The position numbers and the translations under genes were made by a program. A DNA stretch of 64,000 nt from Narthecium ossifragum (taxonomy: Eukaryota > Streptophyta > Magnoliopsida > Dioscoreales > Nartheciaceae), in the NCBI GenBank assembly GCA_963920575.1, contig OY986965.1, positions 4,215,072-4,279,071 of the forward strand, read 5' to 3'. Below are positions 1-16,446 of the stretch, piece by piece. The first letter of the stretch is position 1. The number at the start of each line of letters is the position of its first letter. The notes under the pieces are model-generated. The model searched no databases. It saw only the letters and a list, made by a program, of their open reading frames with translations, and had not been told where the DNA came from.

Positions 1-354
1 GGATGGCATCAGTGCTGTCCTTGACTCCAGTAGGATCAGCTCCATATCCTATGGGGTACAACACCCTGCCGCCATTTGATGACTTCTTCTGCTGCATCAT
101 GCAACACATATATACAAATTAACAACCAAATTAATTAAAACATGTACTGTCATCATGAACATATATATAACAATGGCTGCAGGGCTTGCATGGCGTTTTC
201 CGGCGAGCAATGACCGGGCGGCGGCCCTGTGTTTGAACATTTTGAAGTGCTCCTCCTCGGACAGGCGCTGCTGCATACGGCCGGCGCCATTGGTGGCCTG
301 GAAGCACCACAAGAAGAAGAGAAGGGAGCATAATATCCTCATGGTGGCCTTCAT
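1..354 (-). CDS. QRT3-like polygalacturonase, 5' end (partial)
   Basis: The first exon starts at the ATG at 354 and encodes a hydrophobic signal peptide (MRILCSLLFFLWCF) that ends near ATNGAG. A short basic, Glu-rich stretch follows. The second exon begins at about 91 after the acceptor ATGATGCAG. It reads RVLYPIGYGADPTG then VKDSTDAI and runs off the left edge. The YPIGYGADPTG..DS.DAI block is the N-terminal signature of QRT3-type pectin lyase-fold proteins (GH28-like), which are secreted pectin-degrading enzymes. The exon 1 donor is uncertain. Two phase-0 GT sites fit, inside the stretch reading AAIVIYMFMMTVH. The catalytic part lies outside the window. Only about 245 bp, mostly N, separate this start from the divergent GH31 remnant. 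Confidence 0.78.
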
Positions 355-399
355 TAGTTTTTTACCTGGAGGAGAAGAAGAGCTACAGAAGAGTAGAAG

Positions 400-599
400 N
401 NNNNNNNNNNNNNNNNNNNNNNNNNNNNNNNNNNNNNNNNNNNNNNNNNNNNNNNNNNNNNNNNNNNNNNNNNNNNNNNNNNNNNNNNNNNNNNNNNNNN
501 NNNNNNNNNNNNNNNNNNNNNNNNNNNNNNNNNNNNNNNNNNNNNNNNNNNNNNNNNNNNNNNNNNNNNNNNNNNNNNNNNNNNNNNNNNNNNNNNNNN
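400..599. other. Assembly gap (200 N)
   Basis: A run of exactly 200 N, probably a scaffold gap of unknown true size. It hides the 5' part of the GH31 remnant and the intergenic region shared with the QRT3-like gene. Confidence 0.99.
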
Positions 600-1099
600 G
601 TGTATGGGCCTGATGTCCAGAACCTTGAGCTTCTGGCTGGCAAGGTAGCTACTTGGATTGCTTCTCTGATATCATTTTTCTGATTGATTGATCCAGCTGA
701 ACTGGCACATGATAAGCTTTTCTAATCATATGATGTTAGGAAGATATTAGACAATAAATTAGAGACCGAGTTCACCAGTCCCTAGCTATCATTGGTTGTG
801 ATCGATAGGTTGTCATTAGAATAAACTGCTCGTGCCCAGTGGCAATGGCACACTGGCACGGAGTGCGTACCTTGCAAAAACAAACTACATATATATGGAT
901 GTATGGGAAGATGGGTCTCCAAGAAATTACTGTTTTGCAGCTTTGAGACGACGGATCGGCTACGAGTTCTCTTCAGAGACTCCGACAACTGGAGATGGGA
1001 GATTCCACCGACCATCATCTCTCGACCGCCCCTAAACTCCTCCTCATTCCTAAACATCATCCAATCTCATGCAAACCCTGGAAGAACTCTTCCTCGTCA

Positions 1100-1439
1100 C
1101 ACTACAACAAAAGTGATCTATGACAACAGTCACTAGGTTAAAATTATTGCAAATAATGATCATAGACAACAGCTAATGGTTGTTGCTCATAACTTTATAA
1201 GGTTAGTGCAACGATATGACAAATCATTGTCTTTTATTATATTAGACAACGGTTAACAAAACCGTTGACCAATACTTTCAACTTTGACAACAGTTTTTTC
1301 CTGTGTGACATAAACTCACATTTTTAGTTAACGGTTAATATAACCCTTGTCTAATAGTGTCCACTTAGACAACAGTTTTTGTTCGGTCGCCTAAACTCTC
1401 ATTTTTAGACAACATTTCTTAGAATTGTTGCCTGATACT
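1100..1439. mobile_element. CACTA-like (En/Spm) transposon fragment
   Basis: It starts with CACTACAACAAAAGTG at 1100, which is the typical plant CACTA terminus. Many short subterminal repeats follow on both strands: gacaacagt, gacaacagc, gacaacggtt, aacggttaat and acaacagttttt. It interrupts the GH31 coding sequence between ...NPGRTLP (ending about 1097) and ...[16 protein letters not shown] (starting about 1442). I find no opposite CACTA end or 3-bp duplication, so this is probably an internally deleted or one-ended remnant. Confidence 0.62.
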
Positions 1440-2948
1440 CTCTTTTCATCTGTCACCCTTCGCAACACCTCCACCTTCAGCTTCTCCATCACCCGCCGCT
1501 CCAGACGCGACGACCTCTTCGACACACTAGTTGCCCGGGCATTGTCTTCAAAGACCAATACCTAGAGATCTCTTCGTCACTTCCCGGCGACAGAGCATGG
1601 CTGTATGGGCTCGGCAAGCACGTAAAGAACTTGTTACGCTTGGTTCCGAATGAAAACCTAACTTTGTAGAACGCGAATTTGGATAAAGCTCTTGTTGATA
1701 AGAACTTGTATGGCTCGCGCCCATTTTACATGGACATAAGACCCAGCTTCTACTAATGGCAAGAAGAGCCAGGCAGGGCTAACTCATGGTGTTCTTTTCT
1801 TTAATAGCAATGGCATGGATGTCGGTCTTCTATCACTTACAAGGTCATCGGAGGAGTCCTTGATTTCTACTTCTTCGCCGGTCCGTCCCCTGTGGCTGTC
1901 GTCGATCAGTATACACAGCTCATCGGCCGGCCTGCAATGATGCCATATTGGTCCTTTGGTAAGCAATCCTATAACACACACACACTTGTGTATGTATAGA
2001 GCTTTGTTTTCCGTTAAGCATTGCACATATGTTCGATGAAAAGTGTGACCGTAGGACTACATCAATGTCACTATGGATACAAGAATGTCTCTGTTTTTGA
2101 AGAAGTTGTGGCCGGTTATGCAAAAGCAGAGATCCCTCTCTAGGTCATGTGGACCGACATCGATTACATGGATGGCTACAAGGTTTTCACACTCGATCCC
2201 ATTAACTTCCCTGCCAACAAGATGAGGGAATTTGTTTATGGGCTTCACCAGAATGGGCAAAAGTATGTGATAATTGTCGAGCCAGGTAAGAACAATTAGC
2301 AACAAAATTTTGTAAACCGTTTCTTTCAGACATATTTGCTGATCACTGCAGTGATTTTTTGGCAAACACTTGCATAGGTATCAGCATAAGTACAACTTAT
2401 GACTTTATAAGAGGAATGCAAGCAGGGATCTTCTTGAAAAGAGATGGCGCCTATTACAGCGGCAAAGTGTGGCCTGGTGATCTCTACTTCCCGGATTTCT
2501 TGCATCCGGCAGCATCAAAGTTTTGGAGCCATGAGATTGCGACGTTCCAAAAGACACTCCCCGTGGATGGTATATGGCTTGACATGAACGAGGTCTATAA
2601 CTTCCGCACAGAACGGCCGCTCAACAAACTCGATGACCCTCCTAATTATCATATCAACAATGCCGGAGTCTGGCAGACCATCAACCATAAGGTCCATAAA
2701 ACAGTACCTGCATCTTGTCTCCACTATGGCAATCTAACAGAGTACGATGTTCACAATCTTTTTGGCTTTTTGGAAACAAAGGCGACTCGTGAAGCACTGA
2801 TTGAGATCACAGGCAAGAGACCATTCTTGTTAACCCAGATCGACGATCCCGGCGATAACTTTTCAACATGGAAGGACCTGGCTTACTCGATCCCGGGCAT
2901 GCTGAACTTCGGCTTATTTGGGATTCCCATGGTAGGAACTGACATATG

Positions 2949-4472
2949 TAAGTTTTTTTATTAGTTGAGCCAAGGGCTAAGTAGCAAAATACAAAAAAAG
3001 AAACATGCCAAGAGTACAAGGAAGGCTCATGTATGGAGGATCATGGTGTTCGTCCGAACAGAGGCCGCCAAAGCATCGGCCTCAGAGTTGAACTCACGAG
3101 GTATATGCACAAAAGAAATAGTGGAGAATTGGGATGCTAATCGCCAAAGAGAAATCAAAAGGTCTCGGAATTCAATTGGCCAAGCTAATCTTCCAGTTAC
3201 AAAACCAACTCCATGGAGTGAATCAGACTCTAGCACAAATGCAACTGACCCCTCTATGCCAAGCTTCTAGCAAACCACCCTTCATGGCAAGGATCTCGGC
3301 TTCCACAACGGAAGAGACGATCGCTCGCGTCGCCCACGTTCAGGTAGGATGAAGCCTATCAGGAAAGCAGATCGCAGCAAGTCCAGTGATCCCTCCTCGG
3401 ACCGTAGCATCCGAGCAAACGACCGGTGAAGCATCCGGGCTAGCAGAGGAACCAATAGATGAAAGGAAGGTCGCTCTAGGTAGATTAGAAGTAGAGAACT
3501 CTCTAACATGCCTTGAGATGAGTCTAGCAAGCTTAACCGGCACGAGAGCCTGGTTGTCAAAGAAGCCGGAGTTCCGATCCTTCCACATCCACAATAAAGT
3601 GTAGCTAGCCCAAGTTTTTAAAGAGTTGTTCCTTGAGGAAGAGCAGAGTAGGTCCCAGCATTCCTGAAAGGAGGACAGAGGGTGACGCCTAAGGAGCTTC
3701 TTGACCATACTTCCTGAGAGAAGGGACAACCAAAGAAAAGGTAGTTGGCGGTTTCAATGTCTCTTCTGCACCTTAAACATGTTGGATTAGCAGCTCGCCC
3801 AAGGAGTGAAGATAGGCAGAGGTGATGATCCTTCCGTGGAAGAAGCGCCACATGAAGAACTTTACGCGCGATCCTACGGGAGATTTCCAAAGGTTGAGCC
3901 AGCCTGCTCATTGCTCCTCCCTATTCCAATCCCCCTTGCATTCCAACGCCCGAGCTGATCAAGCAGATCCGAGACCCACAGATCTGGCGACAATTGACAA
4001 GTGAACAGAGAAGGAGAAACAGATAGGGGGAAGTTGAGAATCCACCAATCAGAAAAAGCACTTAGCTTGTCGTGGATCGCATGAGTCCAAATGAGGCCTT
4101 CCTGAAGTTTCCTTGAAGCCAAAACGTGCGTCGCCAGTGCCCTAAGCTTCCAGAAGGAATGCTACAGGTAGGTAAGCTGCCCGACCATTTGTACTTGGAT
4201 ATGGTCAATGAAGCCCATAGCAAGTCTGGATTAGGACACAAACTTGCTACTCTTCGGATGCTTAGCGTGTCCCGCCAAATATCAAAACGTTGTAGGCCAA
4301 GTCCGCCATCCTCCAAAGGCGAACAAACCGTATCCCATGCTACTCACCCAGCCTTCTTCCCATTCCAAAGGAAGGATCTGCAGAGGAATTCAAGGTTAGC
4401 CATCACATATTTGGGAACATGAGTTGCCATGGGAAGATGAGTTGGTGTGGCCTGGAGCACAGATTTGAGCAA
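2949..4472 (-). mobile_element. 5'-truncated L1 LINE fragment
   Basis: Read on the minus strand, the fragment has the C-terminal part of LINE ORF2. From 5' to 3' these are a thumb-region stretch (LKSVLQATPTHLPM near 4460; EDGGLGLQRFDIWRDTLSIR near 4310), a zinc-binding reverse transcriptase domain (CLRCRRDIETANYLFFGCPFSQEVW, 3730-3800 region) and RNase H (MLESDSLHGV and FVHIPREFNSEADALA, 3236-3060). The 3' tail reads GGCTCAACTAATAAAAAAA and lies next to 2949. It has several stops and frameshifts. The insertion sits at the exon-intron edge of the GH31 pseudogene, right after GTDI. Confidence 0.9.
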
Positions 4473-5044
4473 TATATATCCTTGATGGTAATATTATATT
4501 TTGGAACTTTCAGGGTGGGAAATTTACTGAATGGATATCTAGCTTAAGTTTGATCATTGCATCGAATCGGTCTCTGATATGGTTGTTCATATGATTGTAG
4601 AAACTAATCTCTTAAAACTTTGCTGCTGTGAAACTAGGTGCATTCTATCCTTTCGCCAGAGACCATTCAGACTTTCACAACACACGACAAGAGCTCTGTC
4701 TCTGGGATTCAGTTGCACAATCAACAAAAAAGGCGCTCGGCCTCCGGTACCGTCTGCTCCCTTACTTCTACACTCTAATGTTCAAGGTCCATGCCAACGG
4801 AACTCCGATAGCAAGACCACTTTTCTTTTCCTTCCCCGAAGATGTCTCAACCAGTTTTTGATCGGAAAAGGGGTGATGGGTATCACCAGTATTGACACAG
4901 GGAGCAGTCTCAGTAGATGCCTATTTCCCTGCAGGGAATTGGATCAACCTCTTCAACTATTCAGAAGCAATCAGCGTGAAGTCTAGCGTGAAGTCTGGGC
5001 AATATGTCAAGCTCGATGCACCTTACTTCATGAATCTGGTCTAA

Positions 5045-5780
5045 TGTCGTGTTAACTTTGTCAATTGCCAGAGAGGCTTACAAGGGGCCGTCCAATTATT
5101 CCGGCTCAACCGGACCTAAGTTGATCCCGTTCCAACCAATCACTATAAAATATATTTTCATTTGTAGCATTGAGGTCTGGCGATAGCATGCATATGCATT
5201 TGAGCACTGAGAGTAGATTTGGCAGCTATCTCCTGATCATTGTTCCGTCTCAAGCTTTTCTCAGTTTTTTAAAAAATTTATCTGGTAAATTGCCATATTA
5301 TGTTTTGATTTCAAACAAAATGTAATAAAAAGAAATTTTTATGGATCTCATATTAAGGTGAATTGGTATCAAGCTCGTCATTAAATTTAGCAAAATATCA
5401 CTAAAGATGTGACAAGTGATCCATCGATAAGAAAGAAAAAGGAAAAAAAAAAGTGTTGATGCATCGTCGATTGAGTGAACTCGACACTGACTGATGTGGT
5501 GTCAAACACCTATTGAATATTTAATATCTACATGATGCAACATCGGTCGTTGCTCTATTCAAAAGTAAAAAAATTCTGAGTTAAATCTGTTTATGAAAGG
5601 TATCGGATTCGGGTTGTTTCCTAACCGGATCTATTGCAGCAGTAAAAATGGATGGAAGCAACCGTGTATCTTGATTGCAATCCAGACCGTCCATTCTTCA
5701 GATATATATTTACGGATAGAAAACACCGCCTCTGGACTAAATTTTGCCAGCGTTCAAAAGGATATCACCGGAGGTGCGAC
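5045..5780. other. Intergenic, AT-rich
   Basis: Between the GH31 remnant and the FBX2-type gene. It is AT-rich with no convincing ORF, RNA gene or repeat. The last part probably holds the promoter of the F-box gene. Confidence 0.6.
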
Positions 5781-6339
5781 GACCGACGAGTCCTAGGGTT
5801 TCGCCTTCTGTTAATTCTAGGGCTTCCATCTCCTCGAAACCCGAGGTACTCCTCCTCGCACCTTCCTTCGTTTCGAATCTTAGTTCTTTTGGGTTTAATT
5901 TCATGTTATTGGCTTCATTCTCGGTTGGAAGAGGGCTTCTCCTATGAGAAGCGGGAAAGTAGGTTTCTTTCGCCATTTCCGATCTTTTGGGTTGCTTCAC
6001 TTAGTTCCTTAGGGTTAGGATAGGGTTAGGCCGCTTGTTTTTGTGTTCCTTTTTCAACGATTTAAGGCTTCCCGTAGCGATCTGGAGATTGATCTCTAGG
6101 GTTCCTGCAGTGCAGAGTCCAGGTCTATAGCTATTTTAGGTTAAATTCTGAAGTTTTATTCTTTTCCATAAAGATTTTAGGGTTCTCTTTTTCTTGCTTC
6201 CAACTTCCACCAAACTTAGGTTTTGAAGAGCTAGGTTTTCGTCACTTTGTTTGAAAAGGAGTTTATTTGGGGATTTTTCTGTAGAATTGGTAGTTGGGAC
6301 CGTCCCAGGGGTAGTTTTTGTGCCAGGATCGCCTCTTTT
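5781..6339 (+). other. 5' leader and leader intron of the F-box/WD40 gene
   Basis: A leader-like stretch (cctagggtttcgcc, 5790s) ends in a donor CCGAG|GTACTC at 5845/5846. The acceptor TTTTTCTGTAG lies at about 6284. The ATG at 6247 therefore falls inside this intron, which argues for the ATG at 6340 as the real start. The exon assignments are inferred from splice-site look alone. Confidence 0.5.
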
Positions 6340-8013
6340 ATGGCATTGGAATGCCAAGAGGTAGGGAATGCGCCATCCAAGAATTCTATCAGTAACCCCT
6401 GGGACGAAGAAGTGCCATCAAACCAGTCAAGGCCTTATATCTCTGGAGCTGTCTCAAGACACAATTTTGCAAGAAAATACCACAACAAAACTCTCGCGTC
6501 AAAGCCCAGTGTGCGGCTTCCAGCAAAGAAAGTTGTCACAACATCTGGTACCGTTACTGCTCATGAGTCGGGCCCTAATGGCCAAAGGTCGATCACAGAC
6601 CTCCCATCGGCCTTGGTTTCGGAGATCCTTCATCACCTTGATGCCAAAGAGCTTGGAATTGTTTCATGCGTCTCCATAGTTTTTAATAGCATAGCATCAG
6701 ACCACCAGGGATGGGAGGAATTCTATTGTGAGAGGTGGGGCCCACCTGTGGTTGCAAGTGCTGATCATAAGTCATGGAAGGAACTTTTTGTTGAGAGGGA
6801 GTTCAGGAGCAAGTCATTCACGGGTAGGTACAGCCTCGATACCCTCCATGGCCACATGGAGGCTGTTCGAGCAGTGTTTCTTTTAAAATCAGCAAAGCTC
6901 ATATTTACTGGTGGTTATGACTCGGTGATTCGCATGTGGGACATGGAAGAAGGCTTGTCGATTGCAGTTTCTCGCCCTCTTGGTTGCACAATTCGAGCTA
7001 TTACAGCTGATGATGAGCTGTTAGTTGCTGGCGGGACTGATGCCTTTCTCCAATGCTGGAGGGCAATTGAAGGACATCATCATCTGTTTGACATCGCAGG
7101 ATGCACTGCTAACCAGAACTCTGAATTCCGTCTTTGGGGCCATGAGGGTCCTGTGACTTGCCTTGCTCTGGAACCTAATAAGATTTATAGTGGCTCCTGG
7201 GATATGAGCGTCCGCATCTGGGATCGTGCTCGATTGAAGTGCTTGAGGACATTGAGGCATGGCGATTGGGTGTGGGCTCTTTCCCCTCGAGGCTCTACTG
7301 TTGCAAGCACTGCTGGCAGAGATGCTTATATCTGGGACGCTGAGACTGGAATTCTTTTAAATGTCATCTATAATGCTCATTCAGGTAATACACATGCCCT
7401 TACCCGGAGTCATGCAGGGGACCTGTTGTTCACTGGAGGTGAAGATGGTGCCATACACATGTTTGAGATTTCAGACTACAATACTGACGAGGACATTAAG
7501 CCCGCTTCGACCTGGATCCCTCATACTGGTCCTGTTAATTCACTTGCATTCGAATATCCATGGGTGGTGTCGTCTTCTAGTGATGGACGTCTAGCACTCA
7601 TTGATATTAGAAAGCTTTTGAAATCAAGCCAGCGTCTTTCATCCAGGAGCTCTTCTAGGGGCAAGCCACCTGCAACAGGTACCATTGAGCCTCCTCAGAG
7701 AATGCTTCATGGATGTGGATGCAATCTGTTCTCTGTGGATATTGGTGCTGATAGAATTGTCTGTGGAGGCGAGGAAGGTGTGGTGAGGGTCTGGAACTTC
7801 TCTGAGGCACTGGAGATTGAGAAAAGGGTCCAGGCTCTGAGAAGTGCCAGGCTGGAGAATCGGCTGAGGCGGAGGAAGGCGCAGATTGAAATGAATGGAG
7901 ATGGAGTGCGGGCTGACCAGTGCTCAGTTGCAGCGAAAAGGAATCAGTTGAACGGAGTTCGAAGTGGCATCTGGCATAGCAAGCGTGGTGTGAGTGGGAA
8001 GCTTAAGGCATAG
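6340..8013 (+). CDS. FBX2: F-box/WD40-repeat protein, FBX2 type
   Basis: An uninterrupted 557-aa coding exon. The F-box is at about residues 84-125 (SITDLPSALVSEILHHLDAK). It is followed by a conserved spacer (WEEFYCERWGPP, SWKELFVERE) and six or seven WD40 repeats from about 168 (HGHMEAVRAVF, FTGGYDSVIRMWD, WGHEGPVTCLA, YSGSWDMSVRIWD, FTGGEDGAIHMFE, VCGGEEGVVRVWN). It ends in a basic tail (RLENRLRRRKAQ). The layout and start MALECQ match Arabidopsis At5g21040 (FBX2), an SCF substrate-receptor candidate linked to phosphate-starvation responses. The F-box would bind SKP1 and the propeller would bind the substrate. The start at 6340 is preferred because the earlier in-frame ATG (6247) lies in a likely leader intron. 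No defects are seen. Confidence 0.92.
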   Translation: MALECQEVGNAPSKNSISNPWDEEVPSNQSRPYISGAVSRHNFARKYHNKTLASKPSVRLPAKKVVTTSGTVTAHESGPNGQRSITDLPSALVSEILHHLDAKELGIVSCVSIVFNSIASDHQGWEEFYCERWGPPVVASADHKSWKELFVEREFRSKSFTGRYSLDTLHGHMEAVRAVFLLKSAKLIFTGGYDSVIRMWDMEEGLSIAVSRPLGCTIRAITADDELLVAGGTDAFLQCWRAIEGHHHLFDIAGCTANQNSEFRLWGHEGPVTCLALEPNKIYSGSWDMSVRIWDRARLKCLRTLRHGDWVWALSPRGSTVASTAGRDAYIWDAETGILLNVIYNAHSGNTHALTRSHAGDLLFTGGEDGAIHMFEISDYNTDEDIKPASTWIPHTGPVNSLAFEYPWVVSSSSDGRLALIDIRKLLKSSQRLSSRSSSRGKPPATGTIEPPQRMLHGCGCNLFSVDIGADRIVCGGEEGVVRVWNFSEALEIEKRVQALRSARLENRLRRRKAQIEMNGDGVRADQCSVAAKRNQLNGVRSGIWHSKRGVSGKLKA

Positions 8014-9371
8014 ACCGGGCATTTAGTGGGCTTTATCTCCTAAGGAAAATATTTAAAGTGATACTGGTACTCCTTTTGTTTCAGCATAGGACATAGTGGT
8101 GTGATCAGCTTACATGTATTCTATTTTCATATTTAGTTCACTCATTTCTCATATCTTCCTGCAAACCAATTGTGTCAGTCTTTATTTTGACCTCATTCTT
8201 TCCTTTTTCTGTCCTACTGACATATCAAAGATGAATGGTTTAATAATGGTGCCTGAATATACAAACTGCACCCTTGAAGTTTCGAGTCTGGCTGACATGA
8301 CTCAGCTACTAGGTATGGATGTCGATGAACATCTATGATAGTTTTCCCAGTGTTGTGGAAGAAGCTGGAATATGGTAGCATTACAATGGCGCAACCGGTG
8401 CCCCAATTCAACTTCTGTAGCCCTTTTGACAGGTTCTATGGTGCCAGGCTTGTATCTTTGTGTAGCATTTTAGCAGATTGTCTCCCATGCCTAGCTTGTT
8501 TTCTGCTTATTGATCCCAAGATGGTTTGATGGAGCCTGCCTTCGTTTCTATGTCATTGGAGAAGTTAGTGTTAAAGCCAGGGACGGTCTGCAAGCTTGCT
8601 TAAGGTGCTTTTAATGTGGCTTGTGCCATTCCTACAATTTCGTTTTGTACATTTGATCTGCCAAAAAATTCTAATGTGCAGAGGAACTCGAATTTCTTCA
8701 AATTGGGACTTGTTGACAATATACACTTGCATTTGCTATACATAGGATCCACCTCTTTGGATGGATGAATTCTGTCTGGATTGTTTGTCTTCTTAACCAT
8801 GAAATGGTTTCACAGTTTATGGTTTTTGTTTGCTGGAGTTGAGAATATTTATGTGCATGTAATTCCTTTCTGATCTTATAGAGGGTTTCTAGAGCTCTCC
8901 ATTCTCAGTTCTCAACAAGTAACTTCAAGCACCTGATGAATGCTTGGGTAGGCTAAATGAAGATTTGTGGAGCTTCGTCTTCTTTCTGGAGGTATTTGAT
9001 GTCCTAAATCTTCTAAACATTCTTCTAAGCACTGGCTGATGTAGTGGCAAGAAAAAAGCTTTTAGAACATTCTGCGAGTATTATGTTTACAAAGACATGA
9101 AAAAAAAAAGAGATGATCATAGATAGAGAGCGCGAAATTGTTTAAACAAAACGCTCTCACGCGAGATTAGGTTAAAAAATCCGAGAGCAAATAAAACCTG
9201 AAAATAAAACCTAATTAGGAAGTTAAGATGGGAGATTTTTTGTGAGGAAAGTCAATAAGAGAGACATCATATAATGCTTCGGATGTGGATCCGCTAATCA
9301 ACTTTACGCTCAAAGACCGGTAAACGGATCCATTTCACCAATCCGACCGTCGGTCGAGTTCGTCGCCCTCC
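8014..9371. other. 3' UTR of F-box gene and intergenic DNA
   Basis: T-rich 3' flank of the F-box gene, probably transcribed for several hundred bases. It is followed by unremarkable intergenic DNA, including an A-run at about 9101. No ORF or RNA gene could be supported. Confidence 0.55.
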
Positions 9372-14472
<5,101 letters not shown>

Positions 14473-14940
14473 GCTGCTGCTTTTCATACAGTAACTTAAA
14501 GCCTGAAGAGATGACCATGTAGGTCTGGCCTTAAGAGCTCAGATGCCTTCTGTAAATGTGCACTTTTTGTTATTTGCCTTAATTATGTAGTGCCTTTTCA
14601 GGCGTGTTTCATGTTTTAATCGGGAGATTTGTTTGCTTTGTATGGATGTCGTTGTCGTCTTATGGAACTCTAAATTATAGGTATTTGATCCTTTCTTCGC
14701 TCCCGAATTTTTGGAAGGTGATCATTGTCAGTTGTCATCCTGTAGGTTCATTCTTGCATCTATAATGTTTGGTGAAGATGAAAGATACGAGCACATTCAT
14801 CCTTTCCAATGCTTTTTAGCACTCTATTTTTGTTTGGTGGATCTGAATCCGATAAACCGAGTACCCAAAACCTATTAATGTGGACTTGGATGTGACCAAT
14901 AGGCCATTGACACGTCACTACAATCGGTTGGCGCAAGAGT

Positions 14941-15039
14941 GTTGATTTGTGTAAATGGCCACGTAACATGAGCATCGTACATGTCTTCAAGTGCTGATTT
15001 GTGTATATGGTCACGTGACATGTGTATTGTATGTCTCTA
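14941..15039. repeat. Two-copy direct repeat, about 50 bp
   Basis: 14941-14989 and 14992-15039 are diverged direct copies (gttgatttgtgtaaatggccacgt.. versus gctgatttgtgtatatggtcacgt..). Each contains an ACGT core. They lie upstream of the VTC2-like gene. Confidence 0.75.
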
Positions 15040-15206
15040 ATTGGTAGTGAAATACCAACAGCTTGATCTAGTTTATCGGTTGAATAATACCAATGGATTA
15101 AATCAACTCATTGGTATGATACATACGGTAGTGAGATACCGAAAGATTGATTTTGTTCATCGGTAGGTCAATACTAATGGGCTATATCAATTGATCGGTA
15201 TCTCAC
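15040..15206. repeat. Foldback repeat, possibly a MITE remnant
   Basis: GTGAGATACCGA (15131-15142) is exactly complementary to TCGGTATCTCAC (15195-15206). A related copy GGTAGTGAAATACC lies at about 15043. The words accaatgg/attggta recur. Together these suggest a small foldback or MITE-like remnant. No clear target duplication is seen. Confidence 0.45.
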
Positions 15207-15347
15207 TGTTGTCAATTAGAGGCTCGTGTGCATCGACATCACTACCGATTAGATTAGAGGATTAGATTAGAGGCATGTGCATTGGCACGTGCAATCGTGG
15301 TCATGCAAATAACACATGGGAGGAGCCAATGAGAGAAATAAAAACGT

Positions 15348-15357
15348 GCCACGTGTC
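15348..15357. promoter_or_regulatory. G-box/ABRE-like element
   Basis: GCCACGTGTC contains the palindromic G-box CACGTG at 15350-15355, about 1.1 kb before the VTC2-like start codon and just upstream of the likely leader exon (ending about 15509). bZIP/bHLH light and ABA factors bind such sites; use here is unproven. Confidence 0.45.
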
Positions 15358-16446
15358 AATATCCAGGTGGTTTGGGTGATAATGAGATCAGGTGGAGAAC
15401 ATTGGAGCCCCGCGCCCGTGCCGGAGATTAATCCTCACATCCGTTGCGAAGAGTACCAGCGCCTTCTCCACCTCTCCTTTCTCGCCTTCTTGTGCCGTAA
15501 AACCCTAGGTAACTCCACTCTCCCCTATGCCTTTCGATTAATTTTGTATATCTTTGGAAATTCTCATTAAAAATTTTGCGAGATGGGTCGGATAAAAATC
15601 GGGACGGTGAGTAGAGCTGCTTCATACCTGTTTATTCCCGTTTAAATTAGGGTTCCAAAACTTGGATCAAGACATTAGGGATTTTTATCTCAATTCGCAT
15701 ATCGTAGAGATGCAGCTGCTTTTTTTCACGTGCATTGCTGTTGTTTTGTGTCGTATCCACGAAATTGAGAGCTCTTGATATTGTCTGATTGTTTCCATGA
15801 GTCATGATAGATGTAATTTTTGTTGGGATGTGATCCATCCTGTGAATTATATTACTTCCGTTTGCAAGATTGTGATATTTTGGAAGTAGGCTTTAATTGA
15901 GGTATTCTTGGCTTGATGCAGAGTCTTCTGAGTGGTTAGAAGGTCAGAAGGTGAGTTTTTCTTGCCTCGTAGGTTGTTGTTGTCCTCGTAAATTATTTCT
16001 ATCATATACATTGACTAACGCTCCTCCATATTCAGTTTTCAGGAGTTATAAAGATATTGATTCTTGTTCTTGTTCTTGTTCTTGATCTTTGGTGGTTGCT
16101 GTGGATTTGACGAGTTGTTGTAAACTTGTGTCAATTATTTTTAAGAGTGTTGACACTTGTGGGGGATTGCTGGTCCGAGCAGGGCTGGTTTCAATAATTC
16201 AACCACGGCTTTAAGCAAAGAAACTTGTGTTAGGGTCAGAAGGGGAAGAGAATGCACCCAGGGTTGTCCTAAGTTCTTGCTTGCGTCCCCTTCTTTCCAC
16301 GGTGGCCGGGGTGCCCTACCTTCAGCTGGTGGGCATCCTGCAGATCTAACCTTCCTTGCAGGTGGCGGGGCTGGAGTTTGATCAGAGTTATAAATCGTAG
16401 ATAATACCTGCGGTTATCAATTTGTGTAAGTGTCAAAGCATACAAT

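Larger units (their letters stand above)
600..5044 (+). pseudogene. GH31 alpha-glucosidase/alpha-xylosidase pseudogene
   Basis: Pieces in order match plant GH31 enzymes, which are apoplastic enzymes that trim alpha-glucosyl or xyloglucan ends. They are YGPDVQNLELL (603-645), FETTDRLRVLFRDSDNWRWE (from 944), [13 protein letters not shown] (from 1481), [16 protein letters not shown] (from 1545), [20 protein letters not shown] (about 1862), [13 protein letters not shown] (2144), [13 protein letters not shown] with the nucleophile Asp (about 2566), [14 protein letters not shown] (about 2905), and after an insertion [11 protein letters not shown] (about 4640) and [17 protein letters not shown] (about 4919). 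In-frame stops lie at 1667-1669 (a Trp position) and 2141-2143. There are several frameshifts between 1540 and 1830 and one near 4860. The segment before the acid/base region is shortened: RPFLLT runs to GDN with about 14 residues missing. The reading frame ends at 5044. The gene is clearly dead. Confidence 0.93.

Noticed and set aside
155..613. Plus-strand frame across the first gap (and similar ones at 46529-47166)
   Set aside because: Most of the frame is N; it is an artefact of the gap.
6247..6339. Upstream ATG extending the F-box protein by 31 residues
   Set aside because: It lies before a good acceptor (TTTTTCTGTAG), and the family starts near MALECQ.
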